64,000 nt of DNA from Flavobacteriales bacterium (GTDB lineage: Bacteria; Bacteroidota; Bacteroidia; Flavobacteriales_F; PHOS-HE28), in NCBI GenBank assembly GCA_016700415.1, contig CP065018.1, positions 3,416,001 through 3,480,000 on the forward strand. The letters run 5' to 3'. A model generated the notes under the pieces. The model was not told the DNA's origin. It worked only from the letters and a program-made list of their open reading frames with translations, and did not search any database. This document shows positions 42,480 to 52,191 of the stretch, in pieces (positions within the stretch are counted from its first letter, which is position 1; each line of letters opens with the position of its first letter). A program made the position numbers and the translations under genes.

Positions 42480-45400
42480 ATGAAAAGTCGAAAACCCTTG
42501 ATCTCGCCCCGCCCGATCTATCGGCTTGGCAAAATGGCCCTGCTGGCCTCAGCCCTCACTTTTGGCTTGGCAGCTCGGGCGCAGGTTGCCACCATGTACA
42601 CCTTCGCTCAATCCAGCGGAACCTATACGGCCATCACCACTGGCGGAGGGGCCACCGCCCTGTCCGTAACGACTTGGGATGACCAGGTGGTGAACCTGAC
42701 CGGGTTGCCGAACTTCACCTTCAATGGGACCAGCTATACGGCACTGAACGTGAACATGAACGGGTACATCACCTTCGGGGCCACGGCACCCAGTGGCACG
42801 GGTTACACGCCCATCTCGGCCACCACCGGCTATGCTGGCGCGATCTCCGCGTTCGGGCGTGACCTGATCAACAATGGGGTCCAGGTCTACTCTCAAATAG
42901 TGGGAAGCGAAACGATCATCCAGTGGAACAATGCACGTCGGTACAGTGGCGGAGCGATCACCGGGGATGTGCTCAACTTCCAGATAAGGCTGAACAACAC
43001 CACAGGGGCGATCAGTATCGTCTATGGTACATGCACTGCCACGAATGCAACCGCTTATACCTGTCAAGTGGGTCTACGGGGTGCGACCAACGCGGATTAC
43101 AACAACCGCACTACGGCGACGAACTGGGCAACGACCACGGCCGGAGGAGCCAATAGTTCGACCGTGACGAGTTCCAATACGATCATGCCCGCTTCCGGCT
43201 TGAAGTTCACCTGGGCCCCCCCTTCTCCTACCATCGCCTACACGGCGTTGGCGCCCACGTGCTCCGGTAGTGCGCGAACGCTTTCTGCGGCCATTACCGA
43301 CCCGGACGGTGTGCCTACAGCAGGCGCCGGGCTTCCGGTGCTCTATTGGAAGATCAACGCCGGGGCCTACACACCTGCCACCGGGACCTTCATCAGCGGC
43401 AGCCAGTACGACTTCAGCTTCGGAGCAGGCGTAGGTAGTGGTGATGTAGTGTCTTACTACATCGTAGCCCAGGACAACCTGGGGACCGCCAATGCATTTC
43501 CAAAAGCAGGCACAGGTGGTTATACATCGAGCCCCCCCGCATCAGGTACACCTCCGACAACACCAAGCAGCTATGCGATCCAGAACACCCTGGCAGGAGG
43601 CACCTACACCGTTGGTAGTGGCGGAGCTTATGCGACTTTGACGGCTGCGGTTGCAGCGTACAACACTTCGTGCTTGGGCGGCCCGGTGACTTTCAGCCTG
43701 ATCAGTGCTACGTATCCGAGCGAGACCTACCCGGTCACGATCAACGGGAACGCGGATGCCAATGCGGTCAATACATTGACGATCAAACCGGCGGTAGGCG
43801 TATCGCCTGCGTTCAGCGGGAACAACATCAACGGTATTCTGCGCTTGAACGGAGCGGATTACGTGACCATTGACGGGTCCAATGCGGTTGCTGGGACCAC
43901 ACGGGACCTGACGATCACCAACACGAACACGGGTGCGTCTGCCACGGTATGGTTGAACAGTGTGAACGCGGGCAATGGTGCGACCAACAACACGGTGAAG
44001 AATTGCACGATCTTCGGATATTCCGCGACGACAAGCTTGGCTGCTTTGATCAGCAGCGGAGCGACCATGGGTAATGCGGCGGAAACGGCCAATACCGGGA
44101 ATACCTACCAGAACAACGCCTTCTCTCGCGCCCAATACGGTATCGGCGTTGTAGGCCCTGCGACCATGGAGACCGGTACCGTGATCACGGGCAACACCAT
44201 CGGCAGCACCATTGCGGCAGACAAGATCGGATACCGTGGCATGTTCATTTCCAACCAACAAGGCGTGCTCGCCAACAATAACCTGATCGACGGGGTAACT
44301 ACTTCCACTACGAGTAATTCGGTCGGCATCATCGTTGTCGGCTTGTCTTCGGGTGGTTCGATCATCGGCAACCAGGTCAGGAACGTTGCCAATACGAACA
44401 CCGGGGGATACGGGTCTGACGGGATCTATCTGGGTGCGACCAGCACCGCTTCGGGTCTGACGATCGCGAACAACTTCGTTTCCGGTGTCACCGGGTACGG
44501 GTATACTTCTATCGGTATCGGCGACAATGGTTACGGGATCGCCGTGGTATCCGGAGGGGGCTACAACATCTGGTACAATACAGTATCGATGAATGTGAAC
44601 CAGACCTCGGGCACCTACCAATCAGCTGCGTTGTGGATCAACAGTGCTTTGACCGCTGGTTCGCTGGATGTGCGCAACAACATCTTCGCCAGTTCGCAAA
44701 CAACCGGGACCCAGCGCTACGCTGTTTACTGCGGAAGCGCCAACACCGTCTTCAGCGCGATCAACTACAACGATTACGCGACCGTTGGGGCGAACCTGGG
44801 TTACCTCGGAAGCAACCAGGCGAACCTTCCAGCGATGGTGGCCGGTTTCGGCGGCAACGCGAATTCCCTGAATATCACTCCGGTCTTCACCTCGGCGACG
44901 GACCTGCACTTGATACCGGCATCCAATACGTCCTTGAACAACCAAGGGACGTACATCGCGACCGTGACCACAGACATTGACGGTGCCACGCGTGATGTGT
45001 CCACTCCTGATATGGGTGCGGATGAGTTCGCTGCGGTTTGCTTCCAGGCGACCGGAACGGCCTCGGCGGTCAATGCCGGTTGTGATACGTACCAGATCCA
45101 GGTCAACATCACCGGGACAGGCGATTCGCCCGGTGGTCTTGTGGACATCCAAGTTGATGGGGTCGACGTGGTGAACAATGCGAACGTTGCTGGAAGCCCT
45201 TATGTACTGGCGCCGCTCTATTTGAACGGCTCTACGCACACAGTGACCCTACAGCATTTGGGCAACGCTCTTTGTGATCTTATGATGCCATCGACCACCT
45301 CTAACGTGAGCTGCGATGACAATAACCCCACCACAACGGACGCTTGTGTGAGCAATGCATGCACACACACGCCGATCCCCTGTGACGATGGCGACCCCTG

Positions 45401-47972
45401 CACGATCAATGATGTGCTGGTGCAGAGCAGTACGACCCAGAACTTCGATGGTGTCACGATCCCGGCGCTGCCATTTGATTGGGTCAGTCACGTGCCGGTC
45501 GGGACTGGTGCACAGTGGGCGACAACGAATAGCTTCTTTGATGTTTTCCAGAGCGTGACCACGGATAACCCCGGATCGGTCTCCGAACAAGACCTGACGA
45601 CACCCACCATCGGGATCGTAACGGCCAGCGCACAACTCACTTTCAAGCATCGTTGGGCTTTTGAATCAAGCACGTTACCCGCTACTTATGACGGAGGCGT
45701 TCTGGAGATCAGCATAAACGGAGGGGCCTTCACGGACATCGTGACTGCCGGCGGTTCGTTTGTTACCGGTGGATACAACAGCACGGTCAGCAACTCGTTT
45801 AGCAACCCGCTGGGTGGTCGGAACGCATGGGGCAATAACTCCGGCGGAGTCTTCATCACCACCACGGTGAACCTGCCCGCTGCTGCGGCTGGTCAACCGA
45901 TCAAATTGCGTTGGCGTTTCGGTAGTGACAGTTCAGGCGCTGGCACCGGCTGGTGGATAGACACCTTCAGCGTGACCGAAATCGCCTGCCAAGGCACGCC
46001 CATCGCAGCCCCAACGGCGAGCATCAGTGGCGGTGGCACCGTCTGTAGCATCGATCCGTTGCCCAACGTGGTGTTCACCTTCACGGGTATGGCACCCTAC
46101 ACCTTCACCTACACCGGTCCTGGTGGCCATACGGAGACGAACTGGCCGACCACGACCTACACCATCACCAATGCTGCCGTGGGAACGTATACGGTCACTG
46201 CACTTAGCGTGAACGGTGGCTGCAACGGTTCGAGCTTGGGCACCCCGGTCGCTGTATCCGTGCAAGCCGCACCGAACGCTGGCACAGGCAGCAGTGTGAC
46301 TTATTGCTCCAGCAGCGCCATGAACGATATGGCCTTGGCCATTACGGGTGCTGGCGGTGGCGGATCCTGGAGCCCTGCCGGGCCGAACTACGATGCCACG
46401 ACCATGAGCCCGGGCACCTACACCTACACCGTGACCGCCATTTCACCATGCGCGGTGAACGCGACCGCGCAAGTGGTGGTGAGCGAACAGGCTCCCCCGG
46501 ATGCCGGTTCAAATTCCTCCTTCGTGACGTGCAATGGCGCTGCTCCCTTCAGCCTATTGGCCCTGCTCGGTGGCAGTCCACAGGGCGGTGGTTCCTGGAT
46601 AGGCCCCGACCCTGTTGTGAGCGACATGTACGACCCCTCCACCATGGATCCCGGTACCTACACCTATACGGTGGTGGGCGTCCCGCCCTGCTCGGGCAGT
46701 GCTTCAGCTTCCGTAGTGGTCAGCGAGAGCGGCAACCAAGTGGTGCTGCGTATCAACACCGACGGCAACGCTAGCGAGATCAGCTGGGTGATCAAAGATG
46801 CCGCCAACGCCACGGTGGCCTCCGGCAGCCCGGTGGGCAACAACCAGCAGGTGGATGAAACACTCTGCCTGAGCAATGCCAATGGAGACTGTTACACCTT
46901 GAACCTCATGGACAGCAATGGTAACGGCATCACGGGCGGCGGCTGGGAACTGCGCACCACCGACGGCAAAGTGCTGCTGGGCGATGCCTTCCCCAACGGG
47001 GCTGATTCACCTTCCCTCACTCCGGCCTACGCGGGCTACACGGGGCACAGCTTCTGCCTGCCTCCGGGCCCGGCCAAGATCGCGAACAAATCCTGCGGCA
47101 TCTTCAACTTCAGCATGAACAGCTACGTGTATTGCAGCAATGTGGCCGGAGCGGGCAGCTACCAGTTCGAGTTCTCCAACCCCGATGCGGGCTACCTCCG
47201 CCGGATCGCGGTGAACACCAACAAGGTGCGCTTCAACCAGATGAACACCAGCCCGCTGACGCCCGGCGTGAAGTACTTCGTCCGTGTCCGCACCGACAAC
47301 GCCGGCCCCTTGGCCAGCGCACACTTTGGCACCGGCTGCGAGGTGGGCATTACGTCCACGGTGCCTTGCACGGAGCTGATCAGCGCGCCTACATACGGGC
47401 ACTCCTGCAACGAGAACCGCACCTTCAACACCAACAACAGCTTCATCTATGCCACGCCGGTGGTGGGCGCGACTGAGTACCAGTTCCGCATCTTCATCCC
47501 CAGCGAGGGCTACGATGAGACCTTCATCCGCAGCACCTACATCCTGCAGTTGAAGTGGAACAACCATCCTCCGATGGTCAACGGCTCCACCTACAGCGTG
47601 CAAGTGAACGTGAAAGTGGGCACGGAATACAGCGGCTTCTGCGGCAATACCTGCACGATCACCATCGACAACGGCGCCCGCCCGGATGCCAGCATGGAGC
47701 AGGCCAATGGAACAGCGACGATGTGGCCGAACCCGGTGCGTGAAAGCCAGGTGAACCTGAGCATCGACGGTATCCAGGACGCTGACCAACAGATCACGGT
47801 GGACATTCAGGACATCTATGGTAAGCAGGTCTTCGCCAAGGCGTTCGGGAACAGCGGTGAGCGCTTCACCACCATCCTCGACCTGCCGAGCGACATCGCC
47901 AGCGGAGTGTACATGGTGAACATCACCGTCAACGGACAGAAGACCGTCCAGCGGTTGAGCATCATCAAGTAA
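42480..47972 (+). CDS. Giant T9SS type A protein with beta-helix region
   Basis: An 1830-residue secreted protein. Signal peptide at residues 1-35 (LGKMALLASALTFGLAARAQ). Residues 36-255 form a beta-sandwich (NFTFNGTSYTALNVNMNGYI) like that of the 17583 gene. A parallel beta-helix-like region (about 370-850) contains GGAYATLTAAVAAYNTS and many NxxxxN turns typical of right-handed helices. Next come a cysteine-rich module (CDDNNPTTTDACVSNACTH), a MAM or anchor-J-like domain and Ig-like repeats. The last 410 residues are shared with the 17583 gene and end in the type A sorting domain (MWPNPVRESQVNL, DIYGKQVFAKAF, VQRLSIIK). It is probably a surface adhesin or polysaccharide-binding protein. A terminator follows at 47992. 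Confidence 0.87.
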   Translation: MKSRKPLISPRPIYRLGKMALLASALTFGLAARAQVATMYTFAQSSGTYTAITTGGGATALSVTTWDDQVVNLTGLPNFTFNGTSYTALNVNMNGYITFGATAPSGTGYTPISATTGYAGAISAFGRDLINNGVQVYSQIVGSETIIQWNNARRYSGGAITGDVLNFQIRLNNTTGAISIVYGTCTATNATAYTCQVGLRGATNADYNNRTTATNWATTTAGGANSSTVTSSNTIMPASGLKFTWAPPSPTIAYTALAPTCSGSARTLSAAITDPDGVPTAGAGLPVLYWKINAGAYTPATGTFISGSQYDFSFGAGVGSGDVVSYYIVAQDNLGTANAFPKAGTGGYTSSPPASGTPPTTPSSYAIQNTLAGGTYTVGSGGAYATLTAAVAAYNTSCLGGPVTFSLISATYPSETYPVTINGNADANAVNTLTIKPAVGVSPAFSGNNINGILRLNGADYVTIDGSNAVAGTTRDLTITNTNTGASATVWLNSVNAGNGATNNTVKNCTIFGYSATTSLAALISSGATMGNAAETANTGNTYQNNAFSRAQYGIGVVGPATMETGTVITGNTIGSTIAADKIGYRGMFISNQQGVLANNNLIDGVTTSTTSNSVGIIVVGLSSGGSIIGNQVRNVANTNTGGYGSDGIYLGATSTASGLTIANNFVSGVTGYGYTSIGIGDNGYGIAVVSGGGYNIWYNTVSMNVNQTSGTYQSAALWINSALTAGSLDVRNNIFASSQTTGTQRYAVYCGSANTVFSAINYNDYATVGANLGYLGSNQANLPAMVAGFGGNANSLNITPVFTSATDLHLIPASNTSLNNQGTYIATVTTDIDGATRDVSTPDMGADEFAAVCFQATGTASAVNAGCDTYQIQVNITGTGDSPGGLVDIQVDGVDVVNNANVAGSPYVLAPLYLNGSTHTVTLQHLGNALCDLMMPSTTSNVSCDDNNPTTTDACVSNACTHTPIPCDDGDPCTINDVLVQSSTTQNFDGVTIPALPFDWVSHVPVGTGAQWATTNSFFDVFQSVTTDNPGSVSEQDLTTPTIGIVTASAQLTFKHRWAFESSTLPATYDGGVLEISINGGAFTDIVTAGGSFVTGGYNSTVSNSFSNPLGGRNAWGNNSGGVFITTTVNLPAAAAGQPIKLRWRFGSDSSGAGTGWWIDTFSVTEIACQGTPIAAPTASISGGGTVCSIDPLPNVVFTFTGMAPYTFTYTGPGGHTETNWPTTTYTITNAAVGTYTVTALSVNGGCNGSSLGTPVAVSVQAAPNAGTGSSVTYCSSSAMNDMALAITGAGGGGSWSPAGPNYDATTMSPGTYTYTVTAISPCAVNATAQVVVSEQAPPDAGSNSSFVTCNGAAPFSLLALLGGSPQGGGSWIGPDPVVSDMYDPSTMDPGTYTYTVVGVPPCSGSASASVVVSESGNQVVLRINTDGNASEISWVIKDAANATVASGSPVGNNQQVDETLCLSNANGDCYTLNLMDSNGNGITGGGWELRTTDGKVLLGDAFPNGADSPSLTPAYAGYTGHSFCLPPGPAKIANKSCGIFNFSMNSYVYCSNVAGAGSYQFEFSNPDAGYLRRIAVNTNKVRFNQMNTSPLTPGVKYFVRVRTDNAGPLASAHFGTGCEVGITSTVPCTELISAPTYGHSCNENRTFNTNNSFIYATPVVGATEYQFRIFIPSEGYDETFIRSTYILQLKWNNHPPMVNGSTYSVQVNVKVGTEYSGFCGNTCTITIDNGARPDASMEQANGTATMWPNPVRESQVNLSIDGIQDADQQITVDIQDIYGKQVFAKAFGNSGERFTTILDLPSDIASGVYMVNITVNGQKTVQRLSIIK

Positions 47973-47991
47973 CCGACATACCAACAAACGC

Positions 47992-48023
47992 CGAAGGGCC
48001 GCCTCATTTGAGGCGGCCCTTCG
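47992..48023 (+). terminator. Terminator after the giant T9SS gene
   Basis: A perfect 14-bp stem CGAAGGGCCGCCTC with GAGGCGGCCCTTCG and a 4-base loop. It starts 20 bases after the stop and is followed by TGCTTGT. Confidence 0.75.
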
Positions 48024-48157
48024 TGCTTGTGAAGCAATGGTTCCACGTAACTGAGGTGGTTGCCCTCACTTGTGCGATCGGGGCTCTTTCCGTCCGTCCA
48101 CACATGCAGTTCCCATGGTCCATGTCCGCACCCGTCCGGTCCCATCGGTCGGTGGGC

Positions 48158-48165
48158 TAACTTTG
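48158..48165 (+). promoter_or_regulatory. -7 box of pdhB
   Basis: TAACTTTG matches TAnnTTTG perfectly, 22 bases upstream of the start codon at 48188. Confidence 0.5.
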
Positions 48166-48187
48166 CGGCCCATTTGATCCACGATCC

Positions 48188-49171
48188 ATGCGTACCGTAC
48201 AATTTCGAGAGGCCCTGAACGAGGCGATGAGCGAGGAGATGCGCCGTGACCCGAACGTATTCCTCATGGGCGAGGAGGTGGCGGAATACAACGGTGCCTA
48301 CAAGGTGAGCAAGGGCATGCTGGAGGAGTTCGGCGCCAAGCGGGTGATCGACACGCCCATCGCGGAACTCGGCTTCACCGGCATCGCGGTGGGGGCGGCC
48401 ATGAACGGGCTACGGCCGATCGTGGAGTACATGACCTGGAATTTCGCGGTGCTGGCCAGCGACCAGATCATCAACTCGGCGGCCAAGATGCTGCAGATGA
48501 GCGGCGGGCAGTTCCACATGCCCATCACCTTCCGTGGTGGCAACGGCAGCGCGGGCCAGTTGGCGGCCACCCACAGCCAGAGCTACGAGAGCTTCTACGC
48601 CAACATCCCCGGCCTTAAGGTGATCACGCCGAGCAACCCGTACGATGCCAAAGGCCTGCTGAAGGCCGCGATCCGCGATGACGACCCCGTGCTTTTCATG
48701 GAAAGCGAGCGCATGTACGGCGACAAGGGCGAGATCCCCGACGGTGAATACCTGCTGCCCATCGGTGTGGCGGACGTCAAGCGCCCCGGTACGGACGCTA
48801 CCATCGTGAGCTTCGGCAAGATGATGAAGGTTGCCTTGGAAGCTGCGGAGGAGCTGGCCAAGGACGGCATCTCATGCGAGGTGATCGACCTGCGCACCAT
48901 CCGTCCGTTGGACCTGGCCACGATCATCACATCGGTGAAGAAGACCAACCGCTTAGTGGTGGTCGATGAGAACTTCCCTTATGGCAGCATCGCCAGTGAG
49001 ATCGCCTTCCGTGTGCAGCGCCATGCGTTCGACCATTTGGACGCCCCGGTTGTGCGGGTGAACCAGGCCGATACGCCGCTGCCCTTCGCCCCGAACCTCA
49101 TCGATGAGTCCTTGCCCAGTGTGAAACGGGTGGTGGAGGCGGTGAAGAGCGTTTCGTACGCGAAGGCGTAA
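48188..49171 (+). CDS. pdhB: Pyruvate dehydrogenase E1 component, beta subunit
   Basis: The 327-residue beta chain of the heterotetrameric E1 of pyruvate dehydrogenase. With the alpha chain (not in this window) it decarboxylates pyruvate using thiamine diphosphate. MRTVQFREALNEAMSEEM and FLMGEEVAEYNGAYKVSKGM open the pyrimidine-binding domain. GFTGIAVGAAMNGLRPIVEYMT and PITFRGGNGSAGQLAATHSQSYE follow, and the C-terminal transketolase domain ends with VNQADTPLPFAPNLIDESLP. The length is standard. A good -7 box is 22 bases upstream. It is transcribed toward the membrane pyrophosphatase, which has its own promoter candidate. Confidence 0.96.
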   Translation: MRTVQFREALNEAMSEEMRRDPNVFLMGEEVAEYNGAYKVSKGMLEEFGAKRVIDTPIAELGFTGIAVGAAMNGLRPIVEYMTWNFAVLASDQIINSAAKMLQMSGGQFHMPITFRGGNGSAGQLAATHSQSYESFYANIPGLKVITPSNPYDAKGLLKAAIRDDDPVLFMESERMYGDKGEIPDGEYLLPIGVADVKRPGTDATIVSFGKMMKVALEAAEELAKDGISCEVIDLRTIRPLDLATIITSVKKTNRLVVVDENFPYGSIASEIAFRVQRHAFDHLDAPVVRVNQADTPLPFAPNLIDESLPSVKRVVEAVKSVSYAKA

Positions 49172-49254
49172 CGGGATCCGGGCAGGGTGCGCTATTCCCC
49201 AGAGGTCCATGTCGGGGTGACCCTCCGTGGCTCCCGGTGACCCATGCAGATCCC

Positions 49255-49280
49255 CTCTTTCAGCGTCATCAGCGTTCCAT
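49255..49280. repeat. Dispersed repeat copy B
   Basis: CTCTTTCAGCGTCATC followed by AGCGTTCCAT, 25 of 26 bases identical to 34618-34643. It lies in the gap between pdhB and the pyrophosphatase. Confidence 0.6.
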
Positions 49281-49294
49281 TCCCCGCATTCGGC

Positions 49295-49302
49295 TATTTT
49301 CG
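49295..49302 (+). promoter_or_regulatory. Candidate -7 box of hppA
   Basis: TATTTTCG fits TAnnTTTG at all but one position and lies 57 bases upstream of the start codon at 49359. Confidence 0.4.
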
Positions 49303-49358
49303 CGCCCCCCGCGAGCGGGGATACCTCACAAAGAAGACACAAAAGCAAGCAGACGGAA

Positions 49359-51584
49359 ATGGGAATTGAATTGATGTACTACATCCCGGTGATGGGCCTG
49401 ATCGGCCTGGCGGTGATGATCGGCAAGGCGCTGTGGGTAAGCAAACAGGACGCCGGTGACGCGAACATGCAGGAACTGGCGGGCTACATCGCCCGCGGTG
49501 CAAGCGCCTTCCTGAAAGCCGAGTGGAAGGTGTTGGGCGTCTTCGCGGCCATTGCGGCCGTGTTGTTGGCCTGGAGCGGTACGCTCCATGAGAACAGCGA
49601 CTGGGTGATCGCGATCGCCTTTTTGATCGGTGCCTTCTTCAGTGCTTTTGCGGGGTGGATCGGCATGAGCATCGCCACCAAGGCCAACGTGCGTACCACG
49701 CAAGCCGCTCGCACCAGCCTCAAGAAAGCGTTGCAAGTCTCCTTCAACGGAGGTGCCGTAATGGGTCTCGGTGTCGCGGGCCTCGCCGTGGTCGGTTTGA
49801 GCACGCTCTTTATCGTGTTCCTCGGTATGTACGTGACCGATGGCGATGCGAACGGCCAACAGATGATGAAGTGCCTGGAGGTGCTGGCGGGCTTCAGCCT
49901 CGGTGCCGAGAGCATCGCGCTCTTCGCCCGCGTGGGCGGTGGCATCTATACCAAAGCGGCCGACGTAGGCGCTGACCTCGTGGGCAAGGTGGAAGCCGGT
50001 ATCCCTGAGGACGATGCGCGTAACCCGGCGACCATCGCCGATAACGTGGGTGATAACGTAGGTGACGTGGCCGGCATGGGTGCCGACCTCTTCGGTAGCT
50101 ACGTGGCTACGATGCTCGCCACCATGGTGCTCGGCCGCGAAGTGGTGAGCGCCGACAACTTTGGCGGTATGGCCCCGATCCTGCTGCCCATGGTGATCGC
50201 CGGTCTTGGCGTCCTCTACAGCATCGTTGGCACCTTGTTCGTGAAGATCAACAAGGACAGCGACAGCGTGATGAAGGCCTTGAACCTGGGCAACTGGGGC
50301 TCCATGGTCCTCGTGGCCATTTCCAGCTACTTCCTCGTGCACTGGATGCTTCCGGACACCATGCAGTTCGTGCGGAACGGAGTCTCTGTTGAGCTAACGA
50401 GCATGAACGTGTTCTATGCCATCATCCTCGGCTTGGTCGTGGGAACGCTGATGAGCATGGTCACCGAATACTACACCAGCATGGGCCGTCGTCCGGTGGA
50501 CAGCATTGTGCAGAAAAGCGGGACTGGCCATGGTACGAACGTGATCGGTGGTCTGGCCATGGGCATGGAAAGCACCGTGCTCCCCATCCTGATCCTCGCT
50601 TCAGGGATCTGGGGTTCCTTCGAGTTGGCAGGTATGTACGGCGTTGCGATCGCAGCGGCGGGCATGATGGCCACCACCGCCATGCAGCTCGCGATCGACG
50701 CCTTCGGTCCGATCGCCGATAACGCGGGCGGCATCGCTGAAATGAGCGGATTGCCCAAGGAAGTGCGCGAGCGCACGGATAACCTCGACGCCGTGGGCAA
50801 CACCACCGCTGCGACCGGAAAGGGCTTCGCCATCGCTTCCGCAGCCTTGACCGCGCTGGCGCTCTTCGCCGCGTACGTCGGCATGTCCGGCATCACGGGC
50901 ATCGACATCTACAAGGCCGATGTGCTGGCGATGTTGTTCGTCGGTGGCATGATCCCCTTCTTCTTCAGCAGCCTCGCGATCAGCGCGGTGGGCAAGGCCG
51001 CCATGGACATGGTGAAGGAGGTGCGTCGCCAGTTCCGCGAGATCCCCGGTATCATGGAGGGCACCGCCAAGCCGGAGTATGAGAAGTGCGTGGCCATCAG
51101 CACCAAGGCGTCGATCCGCGAGATGATCGCTCCGGGCGCCTTGGCATTGCTTTCACCGATCCTCGTCGGCTTCCTCGCCGGACCTGAGGCGTTGGGCGGA
51201 TTGCTCGCCGGGATCACGGTGAGCGGTGTGCTCATGGGCATGTTCCAGAACAACGCCGGTGGTGCTTGGGACAACGCCAAGAAGAGCTTCGAGAAAGGCG
51301 TGATGATCGATGGTGTGGAGTTCAAGAAGGGCAGCGAGCCGCACAAGGCCGCTGTGACCGGTGATACCGTTGGTGATCCGTTCAAGGACACTTCAGGTCC
51401 ATCCATGAACATCCTCATCAAGTTGACCTCCATCGTGGCCCTGATCATCGCTCCGCACATCAACGAGGGTGGGCATGATGCCGCCCCGATGCACCAGGAC
51501 CACGAAGGGCACGATCACAGTGCGTTACCGGCCGAGCAAGCCCCGATCACCGCTGCGACGCTTTCACTCAACGATCGGTTCTGA
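49359..51584 (+). CDS. hppA: K+-dependent membrane-bound pyrophosphatase
   Basis: A 741-residue integral membrane pyrophosphatase that couples PPi hydrolysis to H+ or Na+ export. Start chosen at MGIELMYYIPVMGLIGLAVM (49359). About 16 membrane helices. The hydrolytic site shows DVGADLVGKVE, DDARNPATIADNVGDNVGDV, AGMGADLFGSY and DNAGGIAEMSGLP. The segment GNTTAATGKGFAIASA has alanine at the position that is lysine in K+-independent pumps, so it belongs to the K+-dependent class, many of which pump Na+. The C-terminus adds a histidine-rich tail (GGHDAAPMHQDHEGHDHS), which could bind metal. A terminator lies 18 bases after the stop. Confidence 0.95.
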   Translation: MGIELMYYIPVMGLIGLAVMIGKALWVSKQDAGDANMQELAGYIARGASAFLKAEWKVLGVFAAIAAVLLAWSGTLHENSDWVIAIAFLIGAFFSAFAGWIGMSIATKANVRTTQAARTSLKKALQVSFNGGAVMGLGVAGLAVVGLSTLFIVFLGMYVTDGDANGQQMMKCLEVLAGFSLGAESIALFARVGGGIYTKAADVGADLVGKVEAGIPEDDARNPATIADNVGDNVGDVAGMGADLFGSYVATMLATMVLGREVVSADNFGGMAPILLPMVIAGLGVLYSIVGTLFVKINKDSDSVMKALNLGNWGSMVLVAISSYFLVHWMLPDTMQFVRNGVSVELTSMNVFYAIILGLVVGTLMSMVTEYYTSMGRRPVDSIVQKSGTGHGTNVIGGLAMGMESTVLPILILASGIWGSFELAGMYGVAIAAAGMMATTAMQLAIDAFGPIADNAGGIAEMSGLPKEVRERTDNLDAVGNTTAATGKGFAIASAALTALALFAAYVGMSGITGIDIYKADVLAMLFVGGMIPFFFSSLAISAVGKAAMDMVKEVRRQFREIPGIMEGTAKPEYEKCVAISTKASIREMIAPGALALLSPILVGFLAGPEALGGLLAGITVSGVLMGMFQNNAGGAWDNAKKSFEKGVMIDGVEFKKGSEPHKAAVTGDTVGDPFKDTSGPSMNILIKLTSIVALIIAPHINEGGHDAAPMHQDHEGHDHSALPAEQAPITAATLSLNDRF

Positions 51585-51601
51585 TCTCGCTTCACATCAA
51601 G

Positions 51602-51637
51602 AAGCCCCGACGGTCCTTGGATCATCGGGGCTTTTCA
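51602..51637 (+). terminator. Terminator after hppA
   Basis: AAGCCCCGA and TCGGGGCTT (51602-51634) form a stem around a 15-base loop, followed by TTC and a weak T-run. Confidence 0.65.
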
Positions 51638-51670
51638 TTTGCCGGTATATCCACAATACGCTTGACCCAC

Positions 51671-52188
51671 ATGGACCACTATCAGTATTCCGACAAGGAG
51701 TTCTTGGAACGGTTCCTTTCGTGTGAAATGGATCCCCGACTGTTCGATCACGAGGCACACCTCCGTCCCGGTTGGTTATTGATCCGCCAGCACGGAGTGG
51801 ACGGCGCTGCCGAGATCTTGTGCGGGTCCATTGAGCGATTTGATCGCATGTTCGACAAGGGGATCAAGTTCGACCGGGCCATCACCCTAGTGTGCCAACC
51901 CGTAAGTTCCTGAACTGTCTTCACCTCCCTTTCTCCCTTCTGCGGCGTTGGAACATTTCGCCGTAGCTACCGCTACGCCGGGCATGTTCCGCCTTGCATA
52001 AGGAAGAAATTGAGGCAAAGCTTTAGTCCACCAACTTACGGGTTAGCACACTAGCATCCGCTCATTTGCTCGCCGATCTCATGGCCGGATCCTCTGCGAT
52101 CGACTTCCCGGCCTTTCTCAACGAGTTTCCTCGGCTACGCACGCATTTCCGCGAAATGCTGGATAGTGCGGATCGCACGAATACGTGA
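51671..52188 (+). pseudogene. Small conserved hypothetical gene split by a MITE
   Basis: The frame from the ATG at 51671 (MDHYQYSDKEFLERFLSCEM) encodes a helical protein containing FDHEAHLRPGWLLIRQ. That pattern resembles small uncharacterised proteins with an (F/H)xHxxHLRxAW motif. At 51887 the frame meets a 160-bp insertion and stops inside it (VCQPVSS). After the insertion the same frame resumes at 52051 as LASAHLLADLMAGSSAIDFP and NEFPRLRTHFREMLDS, ending at the TGA at 52186-52188. Removing 51891-52054 (element plus one CTAG) rejoins AITL directly to ASAHLLADL without any other change. The insertion therefore appears recent. The extreme C-terminus may also have been lost, because a second partial element copy starts at 52192. 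Confidence 0.7.
51891..52050. mobile_element. MITE-like hairpin element with CTAG target duplication
   Basis: A 160-bp element. Terminal inverted repeats TGTGCCAACCCGTAAGTT (51891-51908) and the complement of TGTGCTAACCCGTAAGTT (52033-52050) match at 17 of 18 positions. CTAG flanks it on both sides (51887-51890 and 52051-52054), a direct target duplication. The interior is itself an imperfect hairpin, with a GGAACAT arm and GTAGC stem near 51945-51990. It has no coding capacity, so it would depend on a transposase elsewhere. It interrupts a small gene in a way that can be reversed exactly. Confidence 0.7.
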
Positions 52189-52191
52189 TAT

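Noticed and set aside
43600..45100. Possible polysaccharide lyase in the 42480 gene, based on beta-helix similarity
   Set aside because: The helix pattern is visible but no catalytic residues can be identified, so no enzyme function is assigned.
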